Source: Janthinobacterium sp. 61 (GTDB lineage: Bacteria > Pseudomonadota > Gammaproteobacteria > Burkholderiales > Burkholderiaceae_D). From it: a stretch of DNA of 64,000 nt. Both the position numbers and the translations under genes were made by a program. Shown here in pieces: positions 1 to 8,144 of the stretch. Location: positions 1,736,001 to 1,800,000 of the forward strand of contig NZ_PJMQ01000001.1 in assembly GCF_002846335.1 (NCBI RefSeq), in the 5' to 3' direction. Within the stretch, counting starts at the first letter, position 1. Each line of letters opens with the position of its first letter. The notes beneath the pieces were generated by a model. The model searched no databases. It was given only the letters and a program-made list of their open reading frames with translations, and had not been told where the DNA came from.

Positions 1-427
1 CCAGGCTGACCCGATTGCCTTCCAGGCCGCGAATGTTGTAACCGCTATTACCCGAACCATCCCACACGCTGCCGCTGCCCGAGGCGGCCGCTGGCGCAGT
101 AATCAAAGGCAGGTAGCGCACGATGCCGCCCATTTCCGTGACATTGCGACGCTCCAGGTCGTCCGCCGTGACGAGCGTCCTGGTACCGGCGCGGCGTTCA
201 TAGTCCTGCTTGGCATTCACGACGATTTCCGGGAAGACAGGCAGCTTGGCCGGTTCCTGCGCCGCCGTGCCCGCGTTGATGGCGGCGTTTTGCGCAGCGA
301 CGGGCAGCAGGGGCGCGGCAAACAGGCCCAGCAGGGCGGCACGCAGCACCAGGTTGTGGCGACGGTTTGGCAGGTAAACTGGGGGTACGACGGGCGCAGC
401 GGAGCGCTGCAGAAGCACTGTAGTCAT
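1..427 (-). CDS. TonB-dependent receptor, heme/hemoglobin type, N-terminal part
   Basis: Partial: about 142 N-terminal residues are visible and the gene runs off the left edge. It starts at ATG 427 (complement). An alanine/leucine-rich signal segment ends around residue 45. The plug-domain start follows: a TonB-box-like FPEIVVNA, LVTADDLERRNV, and YNIRGLEGNRVSL, which is the pattern of the heme/hemoglobin receptor branch of TBDRs. The product should be an outer-membrane, TonB-energised importer. A Fur-like inverted repeat lies about 100 bp upstream, which fits iron control. The heme substrate is inferred from the plug motif only; another iron chelate is possible. Confidence 0.8.
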   Translation of the reverse strand, partial: MTTVLLQRSAAPVVPPVYLPNRRHNLVLRAALLGLFAAPLLPVAAQNAAINAGTAAQEPAKLPVFPEIVVNAKQDYERRAGTRTLVTADDLERRNVTEMGGIVRYLPLITAPAAASGSGSVWDGSGNSGYNIRGLEGNRVSL

Positions 428-524
428 GATGATCCGGTTTAAGAGTGGAAGCTGGCTCTTGAACCCGGATCGATAACGATGCGCAAGGGAAGTTTGCTGG
501 CGAAAACAATACTGTAACACGAAT

Positions 525-542
525 CATTCTCATTTGAGAATG
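525..542. promoter_or_regulatory. Fur-box-like inverted repeat
   Basis: CATTCTCATTTGAGAATG is a perfect 8-bp inverted repeat with a 2-bp spacer, close to the GATAAT/ATTATC-type half sites of Fur boxes. It lies about 100 bp upstream of the heme-type receptor that starts at 427 on the complement. Iron repression of that receptor is the likely role. Confidence 0.6.
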
Positions 543-581
543 GCGAAGTGGTCTAGACAGATGTTATTTCGCAACAGTTGC

Positions 582-606
582 AAAAATGCCAGCCGGAGTG
601 GCTGGC
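582..606 (-). terminator. Rho-independent terminator of the queE-queD-tadA operon
   Basis: Read on the complement, GCCAGCC-ACTCC-GGCTGGC forms a 7-bp perfect stem with a 5-nt loop, followed by ATTTTTG. It lies about 60 bp after the tadA stop codon. Confidence 0.75.
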
Positions 607-662
607 AAGGCATGGCTTATTACTGGCAAGGCCGTGGCGGCCCTGCCCTGTTCCGGAAAATG

Positions 663-1611
<949 letters not shown>

Positions 1612-1620
1612 ATTGTTTTG

Positions 1621-2256
1621 TTAAGGGATTTGCAGGAGTTTATGGGTTTGCAGGCTCAGCTTCCATTTCGGGTTGCTTTTGCACGTCTCGATGGCCAGCT
1701 GCATGTTGTGCGCGGCCAGGGGGCCGTCCATCGCTTGCACGAAGAAGTTCTCGAAGTCGAGCCCTTCGTAGGCGGCCAGGTCTTGCTGGAACTGGGGAAT
1801 GACGACCTTGATCTCATTGCCTTTGTGCACCACCAGGGTGGAGCCCATCTTCGGGCTGACACAGATCCAGTCCACGCCGGCCGGCACGGGCAAAGTGCCG
1901 TTGGTTTCGATGGCGATCGTAAAGCCGACCGCATGCATGGCGTCGATCAGGGCCGTGTCCAGTTGCAGCAGCGGCTCGCCGCCCGTAAACACCACGTATT
2001 TGCTCGGTGAGTAGCTGGCCGGCCACAGGCTGTTGATCAGCGCGGCCAGTTCCTCGGGCGTCTTGAATTTGCCGCCCAGTTCGCCGTCCGTGCCGACGAA
2101 ATCCGTGTCGCAGAACTGGCACACGGCCGTGGCGCGGTCGCTTTCGCGGCCCGTCCACAGATTGCAGCCGGAAAAGCGGCAAAACACGGCCGGACGGCCT
2201 GCGTGTGCACCTTCGCCCTGCAGGGTGTAAAAAATCTCTTTGATGCTATAAGTCAC
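1621..2256 (-). CDS. queE: 7-carboxy-7-deazaguanine synthase QueE (radical SAM)
   Basis: 211 aa. QueE rearranges carboxytetrahydropterin to 7-carboxy-7-deazaguanine, using SAM and a [4Fe-4S] cluster. I chose the GTG start at 2256 because AGGAAATACA lies just before it and the family begins TYSIKEIFYTLQGEG. A longer open frame reaching 2553 adds residues with no family resemblance. The cluster motif is the QueE-specific C-x14-C-x2-C (first Cys in SGCNLW, then CQFCDTDF), with FTGGEPLLQ for SAM binding. It is the first gene of the queE-queD-tadA operon. The 288 bp between it and the divergent kinase shows no riboswitch that I could recognise. Confidence 0.93.
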   Translation of the reverse strand: MTYSIKEIFYTLQGEGAHAGRPAVFCRFSGCNLWTGRESDRATAVCQFCDTDFVGTDGELGGKFKTPEELAALINSLWPASYSPSKYVVFTGGEPLLQLDTALIDAMHAVGFTIAIETNGTLPVPAGVDWICVSPKMGSTLVVHKGNEIKVVIPQFQQDLAAYEGLDFENFFVQAMDGPLAAHNMQLAIETCKSNPKWKLSLQTHKLLQIP

Positions 2257-2544
2257 TGTATTTCCTAAGAGCTGGCTGGCGTCCTCGCGCAGGGCGTACG
2301 CAGCGATGCCGGCGCACAGCGCCGTCACCGCAAAAGCCGATTGACAACCCTCTATTATATGCCGCCACGACACTTCCCGTGCAAATGCCTTGGCCGCCAC
2401 CTGACGCTGCGACACCAAAGGGCAAGAAAGCTCCAGCGGCAGACCTACCTGCGCAGCTTTTGCGCTTAGACAACACAAATAGCCCAAAGATAATATATTT
2501 TCTGTAATAACATTGCCTGATGAGAACATTTTGGGAGCGAGTAA

Positions 2545-3435
2545 ATGATGCAACGCTGGTTACTCCTGCCGTACCGCCTGAGCATCCTGGCCTGTCTGGC
2601 GGCCGGCGCACTCGCTACCCTGCACACCGTGCCGATGCTGCAGACAGACACGCCCGCCACCTTGATGGCGGCATGTGATGCCCTGCTGGGTGCGCTGACC
2701 CTGCTGCTGTGGCGCCAGCACCGCCTGGCGCTGCGCCTGCAGGTGCAGGAACAGCTGCGTGCGCACGCCGAGCAGACGCGCCTGAGCAATGAGCAGTACA
2801 AGGCCCGCGAACAGGAACGCCTGCGCATCGGGCGCGACATCCACGACGACCTGGGCCAGCATCTGCTGACCCTGAAAATCGACCTGTCCATGCTGCTGGC
2901 CAACACGCATGGCGCGACGCCCCAGCTGACACGACACCTGGCCGTGATGGCGCACAATGTCGACCTCAGTATTGCGGCGCTGCGCCGCGTCATCCACGAC
3001 CTGCGCCCGCCCGCCCTCGATGCTGGCCTGCAAGCAGCGTGCGACGGCTTGCTGGTGGACTTTCAGCGCAGCACGGGCATAGACTGCAGCTGCGATTACC
3101 GGCTCGACGCCGCCGCCGGCTGCGCGCACGGCCCCTTGCTGTACCACGCGCTGCAGGAAGCGCTGGCCAATATCGCCCGCCATGCTCACGCCACGCATGT
3201 TCAGCTGCGCCTGCAGCAAGCAGGCGCCACCCTGACTTGCCGCATCCGCGACGACGGCGTCGGGCTGTCAGGCTCGCCGCCACGCCTGGGTCGCGGCCTG
3301 TCCGGCATGCATGAACGCGTGGCCGCCGCTGGCGGCAGCCTGCACATCGACAGCCACAGCGGCGCCGGAACCACCTTGCACCTGTCGCTGCCCCTGCCAA
3401 GCTGCTGCCAGGACGAAGCGATGCTGCATCGCTGA
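2545..3435 (+). CDS. NarL-type (HisKA_3) membrane sensor histidine kinase
   Basis: 296 aa. Two short hydrophobic segments (about residues 11-30 and 38-56) lead straight into a coiled linker, so there is almost no periplasmic sensor. The HisKA_3 motif GRDIHDDLGQHLL carries the phosphorylatable H100. The ATPase domain shows the N-box EALANIARHA, RDDGVG and GRGLSGMHERV. Kinases of this class normally phosphorylate LuxR/NarL-type regulators, but no such gene is adjacent: the next gene is a PAS-GGDEF cyclase. A GGGAG ribosome site precedes the ATG. The partner and signal are unknown. Confidence 0.85.
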   Translation: MMQRWLLLPYRLSILACLAAGALATLHTVPMLQTDTPATLMAACDALLGALTLLLWRQHRLALRLQVQEQLRAHAEQTRLSNEQYKAREQERLRIGRDIHDDLGQHLLTLKIDLSMLLANTHGATPQLTRHLAVMAHNVDLSIAALRRVIHDLRPPALDAGLQAACDGLLVDFQRSTGIDCSCDYRLDAAAGCAHGPLLYHALQEALANIARHAHATHVQLRLQQAGATLTCRIRDDGVGLSGSPPRLGRGLSGMHERVAAAGGSLHIDSHSGAGTTLHLSLPLPSCCQDEAMLHR

Positions 3436-3525
3436 AAATATTGCTCAAGATCAACACCGTCTTTTCTTCACGCTGCAACATGGCCTAAGAGCCCGCCCCC
3501 ATTCACGCCCAAGAAGGATGCATAC

Positions 3526-4512
3526 ATGCCGGATAGCCATGCACATGCCAGCGCATTGCCCTGCGAAGTAGCCCAGGGTTTCGCCGTCAAGATGATGGAA
3601 TTCTTGGTGGTGCCCACCTTTGTCCTCGATGTGCACGGGCGGGTGATGATCTGGAACCGCGCCTGCGAGCAGCTGACGGGCGTGCCGGCGGCCGAAGTGC
3701 TGGGCATGCGTGAGCCGGGCCGCTGCTTTTACAATGACGAGCGCCCCACGCTGGCCGACCTGCTGCTGGCCGGGCGCGGCGCCGACATGCGCGCCCTGCA
3801 TCTCCAGCAGCAATACCGCAGCAGCACGGGCAGCAATCTGTGCGCGGAAAACTGGTGCGACATGCCGCGCACGGGGCGCCGCCGCTACCTGGCCGTCGAT
3901 GCCAGCCCCATCTACGGCAATGGCGACGAACTGATCGCCGTGGTCGAAACCCTGCGCGACATGACCGATGAAAAGCGCGCGCAGGTGGAGCTGGAACGCC
4001 TGGCCACGCGCGACGGCTTGACGGGCCTGGCAAACCGGCGCTGCTTCGATGACACCATCCTGGCCGAATGGCAGCGCGCCCGGCGCCAAGGCCAGCCCCT
4101 GTCGCTGCTGATGGTCGATGTCGACAACTTCAAGGAATACAACGACAGCCACGGCCACCAGGGTGGCGACCTGTGCCTTCGCAAGGTGGCCGGCGCCGTG
4201 GCCAGCGAGATGCGTACAAACGACCTCGTGGCCCGCTATGGCGGCGAAGAATTTGCCGTCATCCTGCCGAACCAGTCGCTCAAGGGCGCGGCCATCGTGG
4301 CCGAACGCATCCGCCAGCGCGTGGAGCGGCTGCAACTGCCGCGCAAGCGTCCCGACGGCGCCTGCGTCACCGTCAGCATCGGCGCCGCCACGGCCCTGCC
4401 CGGCCCCGGCACGGAACTGGGGCAGCTGATCCACACGGCAGACTGCGCCCTGTACCGCGCCAAGCACCTGGGCCGCAACCGCATCAGCCTGCCGGCAACG
4501 ACGCTCCCGTAA
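3526..4512 (+). CDS. PAS-GGDEF diguanylate cyclase
   Basis: 328 aa, cytoplasmic, no membrane segment. It has an N-terminal PAS domain (about residues 15-145; VVPTFVLDVHGRVMIWNRA) and a C-terminal GGDEF domain. The active site reads GGEEF near residue 239. The product-inhibition I-site RTND lies at its canonical place five residues before it. It should make c-di-GMP from two GTP with feedback inhibition. AAGAAGG precedes the start. It is 90 bp downstream of the orphan kinase and may share its transcript; a functional link is only inferred. Confidence 0.9.
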   Translation: MPDSHAHASALPCEVAQGFAVKMMEFLVVPTFVLDVHGRVMIWNRACEQLTGVPAAEVLGMREPGRCFYNDERPTLADLLLAGRGADMRALHLQQQYRSSTGSNLCAENWCDMPRTGRRRYLAVDASPIYGNGDELIAVVETLRDMTDEKRAQVELERLATRDGLTGLANRRCFDDTILAEWQRARRQGQPLSLLMVDVDNFKEYNDSHGHQGGDLCLRKVAGAVASEMRTNDLVARYGGEEFAVILPNQSLKGAAIVAERIRQRVERLQLPRKRPDGACVTVSIGAATALPGPGTELGQLIHTADCALYRAKHLGRNRISLPATTLP

Positions 4513-4665
4513 GCACCCGCCCCAGCGGTCGGCCTTGCCAGTTCCTGGCGCAGCGTTGACGGGCCAGCCCTGACCTGCCAAAACACTTGCCCCTATGCAC
4601 GGCGGCATGAATATTCTATGCTGCGGCGTTGCACTTTCCACATTCCAAAAAAAGAAGGAGCCTTC

Positions 4666-7542
4666 GTGTCAAGAATCATGCCCACTTTATTACCTGCTTT
4701 CGCCCTGGCCCTGTCGGCCATGGCATCGTCGAACCTGGGCGCCGCGCCCGTGAAGCCGACCGCCGCCCACAGCGCTACCGCCAGCAAGGCCGATTTGCTG
4801 CCATTCAAGGCGACGGAAAAGACCCTGGCCAACGGCTTGAAAATCATCATCGTGCCGACCGGTTTCCCCAACCTGGTCTCCTTGCAAATTCCCGTGCAGA
4901 CGGGTTCGCGCAATGAAGTCGAGCCGGGCAAGTCCGGCTTCGCCCATTTTTTTGAACACATGATGTTCCGCGGCACCAAGGCCTATCCGCCCGAGAAATA
5001 CCAGGAAGTCATCACCCGCGCCGGCGCGCGCCAGAACGCGTATACCAGCGACGACTTGACCAATTACCACACCACGTTTGCCAAGCAAGACCTGGAAACC
5101 GTGCTGAAGGTGGAGGCGGACCGCTTCCAGCACCTCGAGTACGCGGAAGATGCGTTCAAGACGGAATCGCGGGCCGTGCTGGGCGAATACAACAAGAACA
5201 GCGCCAATCCCGTCTCGAAACTGTTTGAAGTGATGCGCGACAGCGCCTACACGACGCATACCTACAAGCACACGACGATGGGTTTTATCCAGGATATCGA
5301 AGACATGCCGAACCAGTACGCATATTCGAAGGTCTTCTTTGACCGCTGGTACCGTCCCGAGCGCACCACCATCATCATCGCCGGCGACGTGGAGCCGCAG
5401 CAAGCCATCGCGCTGGTGGAAAAATACTGGAGCGGCTGGCAGCGCGGCAAACAGCAGGCGGCCGTGCCCGTGGAGCCCAAGCCGCACGGGCCCGTCTACA
5501 AGCATGTGGCCTGGCCTACGCCGACCCTGCCGTGGGTAGCCGTGGGCTTCCACGCGCCCGCGTTTTCCGTGAAGGACAAGGACCAGGCGGCGCTGGCGAC
5601 CCTGCTGTCGCTGTCGTTCGGCCGCACCTCGCCGCTGTATAAACGCCTGGTGCAGAATGAACAGAAAGTCGACCAATTGTTCGACATGACGCCGGACCGT
5701 GTCGACCCGACCCTGGCCGTGCTGGGCGCGCGGGTGAAAAACATCGATGACGCCGTCTACGTGCGCGACGCCATCCTGGCCACCGTGGCGCAGCTGCGCG
5801 ACACGCTAGTGAGCGAAAAAGACCTGGCGGATGCCAAGTCAGCCGAAAAATATGGTCTGATCCGCACCTTGGACAATACCGAGCAGATCGCCGGCACCCT
5901 GGCTTCCTTCGTGCATTTCGACCGCTCGTATGCCACCCTGAACCAGTACTACCGCCTGATCGATACGCTCACGCCGGCCGACCTCCAGGCGGCCGCGCGC
6001 AAATACCTGACGGATGACGGCCTGGTGGTGACGACCCTGTCGCACCAGCCGATGGCGGCCGCGATCGCCACCACGCCGAAGCTGGCCAGCCTGCTGCCGG
6101 CCGCCTCGAACGCCAAGTTCGACGTGCTGGTGCAAAAGTCGGCTCTGCCGCAAATCCGCTACAAGCTGCTGTTTACGGCCGGTTCCGCGCAAGACCCCAA
6201 AGGCAAGGAAGGCCTGGCCGCGCTGACGGCCGCCATGGTGGCGTCCGGTGGCTCGTCCGAACGCAAGATCGACGAAGTCAACCAGGCCCTGTTCCCGCTC
6301 GCCGGCAGCTTCAGCCAGCAGACGGACAAGGAAATGACGACGTTTACGGGCTCCATCCACAGGGATAACTGGACGCAGTTCAACGCCATCGCCCTGCCAC
6401 TGCTGCTCTCGCCCGGTTTCCGCGAGGATGACTTCCGCCGCCTGAAGGATGCGCAAAAGAACGCGCTGTTGCTGGACCTGAAGGACAATAACGAAGAAGA
6501 GTTCGCCAAGGAGCGCCTGCAAACCAATGTGTATGCGGGTACGCTGTATGGCCACCCGGTGCTGGGCACGGTGGCAGGCATCGACGCCATCACCCTGGAC
6601 GATGTGAAACAGTTCTGGAAGAGCGCGTATGCGCAGGGCGCCGTCAAGGTGGGCATTTCCGGCGATGTGTCCGACGCCATGACGGCCTCGCTGACGCGGG
6701 CGCTGGCAAGCTTGCCGGCCGGCCCCGGCTTGCCAGCCACCGCAAAACCCGCGGGCCGCAAGGCACAGGGACTGGAAGTGGAAATCATCGAAAAGAACAC
6801 GCGCGCCACGGCCATCTCCTTCGGACTGCCGCTCGACGTGACCCGCACGCACCCGGACTTCCCCGCCCTGTGGCTGGCGAAGACCTGGCTGGGCGAGCAC
6901 CGCGCCTCGAATTCCTATCTGTACCAGCGCATCCGGGAAATTCGCGGCATGAACTATGGCGATTACGCGTACATCGAAGCCTTCCCGCGTGGCATGTACC
7001 AGTTCTTCCCGAACCCGAACCTGGGCCGCAAGGCGCAGCTGTTCGAAATCTGGATACGCCCCGTGGCGCCGGACAACGCCCACTTCGCCCTGCGCGTGGC
7101 CCTGACGGAATTGGGCAAGCTCATCGACAACGGCTTGACGCAGGACGATTTCGCCACCACGCGCGACTACCTGATGAAAAACGTGTTCGTCATGACGTCG
7201 ACGCAAGACCAGCAACTGGGCTATGCGCTCGATTCGCAATGGTATGGCACGCCGGAGTTCACCAAGCTGATGCGTGATGGCTTGACGAAACTGACGCTGG
7301 CCGATGTCAACCGCGCCATCAAACAGCATCTGTCGGCGAAGAACCTGTCCGTGGTGATCGTCGCCAAGGATGCGGCCGGCCTGAAGGAAAAACTCGTCAG
7401 CGACGCGTTTTCTCCCATCAAGTACGACGGCAACAAGCCGCAGGCTCTGCTCGATGAAGACAAGGTCATCGGCGCGATGAAGCTGAACATCAAGCCGGAA
7501 GCGGTCACCGTGACGCCAACTGCACAGGCGTTCGCCAGGTAA
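4666..7542 (+). CDS. Secreted M16 (insulinase-family) zinc peptidase
   Basis: 958 aa from GTG 4666, chosen because AAGGAG lies 6 bp before it and it opens a clean signal peptide (LLPAFALALSAMASSNLGAAPV). An in-frame ATG at 4618 lacks a ribosome site. The inverted zinc motif HxxEH is H94-FFEH, with the downstream glutamate in ESRAVLGEY. Two M16 repeats are visible; the C-terminal half lacks the zinc motif, as usual for single-chain M16B/pitrilysin-like enzymes. It probably degrades peptides in the periplasm. It is monocistronic with its own strong terminator. Confidence 0.9.
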   Translation: MSRIMPTLLPAFALALSAMASSNLGAAPVKPTAAHSATASKADLLPFKATEKTLANGLKIIIVPTGFPNLVSLQIPVQTGSRNEVEPGKSGFAHFFEHMMFRGTKAYPPEKYQEVITRAGARQNAYTSDDLTNYHTTFAKQDLETVLKVEADRFQHLEYAEDAFKTESRAVLGEYNKNSANPVSKLFEVMRDSAYTTHTYKHTTMGFIQDIEDMPNQYAYSKVFFDRWYRPERTTIIIAGDVEPQQAIALVEKYWSGWQRGKQQAAVPVEPKPHGPVYKHVAWPTPTLPWVAVGFHAPAFSVKDKDQAALATLLSLSFGRTSPLYKRLVQNEQKVDQLFDMTPDRVDPTLAVLGARVKNIDDAVYVRDAILATVAQLRDTLVSEKDLADAKSAEKYGLIRTLDNTEQIAGTLASFVHFDRSYATLNQYYRLIDTLTPADLQAAARKYLTDDGLVVTTLSHQPMAAAIATTPKLASLLPAASNAKFDVLVQKSALPQIRYKLLFTAGSAQDPKGKEGLAALTAAMVASGGSSERKIDEVNQALFPLAGSFSQQTDKEMTTFTGSIHRDNWTQFNAIALPLLLSPGFREDDFRRLKDAQKNALLLDLKDNNEEEFAKERLQTNVYAGTLYGHPVLGTVAGIDAITLDDVKQFWKSAYAQGAVKVGISGDVSDAMTASLTRALASLPAGPGLPATAKPAGRKAQGLEVEIIEKNTRATAISFGLPLDVTRTHPDFPALWLAKTWLGEHRASNSYLYQRIREIRGMNYGDYAYIEAFPRGMYQFFPNPNLGRKAQLFEIWIRPVAPDNAHFALRVALTELGKLIDNGLTQDDFATTRDYLMKNVFVMTSTQDQQLGYALDSQWYGTPEFTKLMRDGLTKLTLADVNRAIKQHLSAKNLSVVIVAKDAAGLKEKLVSDAFSPIKYDGNKPQALLDEDKVIGAMKLNIKPEAVTVTPTAQAFAR

Positions 7543-7582
7543 CCGCGACAGAAAAATAACGCACAAAGTAAATGCAGTCATG

Positions 7583-7612
7583 GCCGCCAGCATAAAGCTG
7601 GCGGCTTTTTTT
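7583..7612 (+). terminator. Rho-independent terminator after the M16 peptidase gene
   Basis: GCCGCCAG-CATAAAG-CTGGCGGC forms an 8-bp perfect stem with a 7-nt loop, followed by seven T residues. It lies 40 bp after the stop codon. Confidence 0.95.
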
Positions 7613-8144
7613 ATGCACGAAAATGGCGCACCGCAGCATCCATTGGCGATTATTTGCCGATATTACCTCGCCTAGCCGGGTGCGTCATAGAGCTTCCGTC
7701 GCCGCACCAGAACGGTGCATTTGCAACATATTACAAATGTAAAAATTTGCAACTTGAATGGACATCCGCAAAACAGGAAAAAAATATTTTCAAGCGGGAA
7801 TAATTTAAATTAATCCTTAAAAATCAATAACTTAAAAAGTTAATGGTGCATTTATGACATTGCTACTTTTGTAATTTCTGGATATTTCCTAGCATAAAAT
7901 CTTTTACCTGCCATCAATTTTTTACCGAATATGTAAGCATAAAAATAATCTAGATAAACTGTTGTGTCAACGTGACAATGTTGAAAAAAAGCATGGCGCA
8001 ACTTTTCCGAAAATGTTTTGATAAAGGTCTAGGCAATACTGTTTATACGGTTTTGCAACAAAAATCGCTCAAGCGATCCACTAGACCGGGAAAGTCGCGC
8101 ATCGCACAACGATGCCCGACCATGTGTTCAGCAGTTGAAATTCG
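7613..8144 (+). promoter_or_regulatory. AT-rich 532-bp upstream region of a TBDR gene
   Basis: There is no convincing gene here; a 66-codon open frame from 7972 lacks family features and a ribosome site. The stretch from about 7720 to 7970 is far more AT-rich than the rest of the window. It holds a 9-bp direct repeat ATTTGCAAC (7719-7727 and 7745-7753) flanking a perfect palindrome TTACA-AA-TGTAA (7731-7742), which looks like a regulator site. Many A/T tracts follow, as in promoters bound by nucleoid proteins. I infer a long regulated promoter/leader for the receptor at 8145. Confidence 0.5.
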
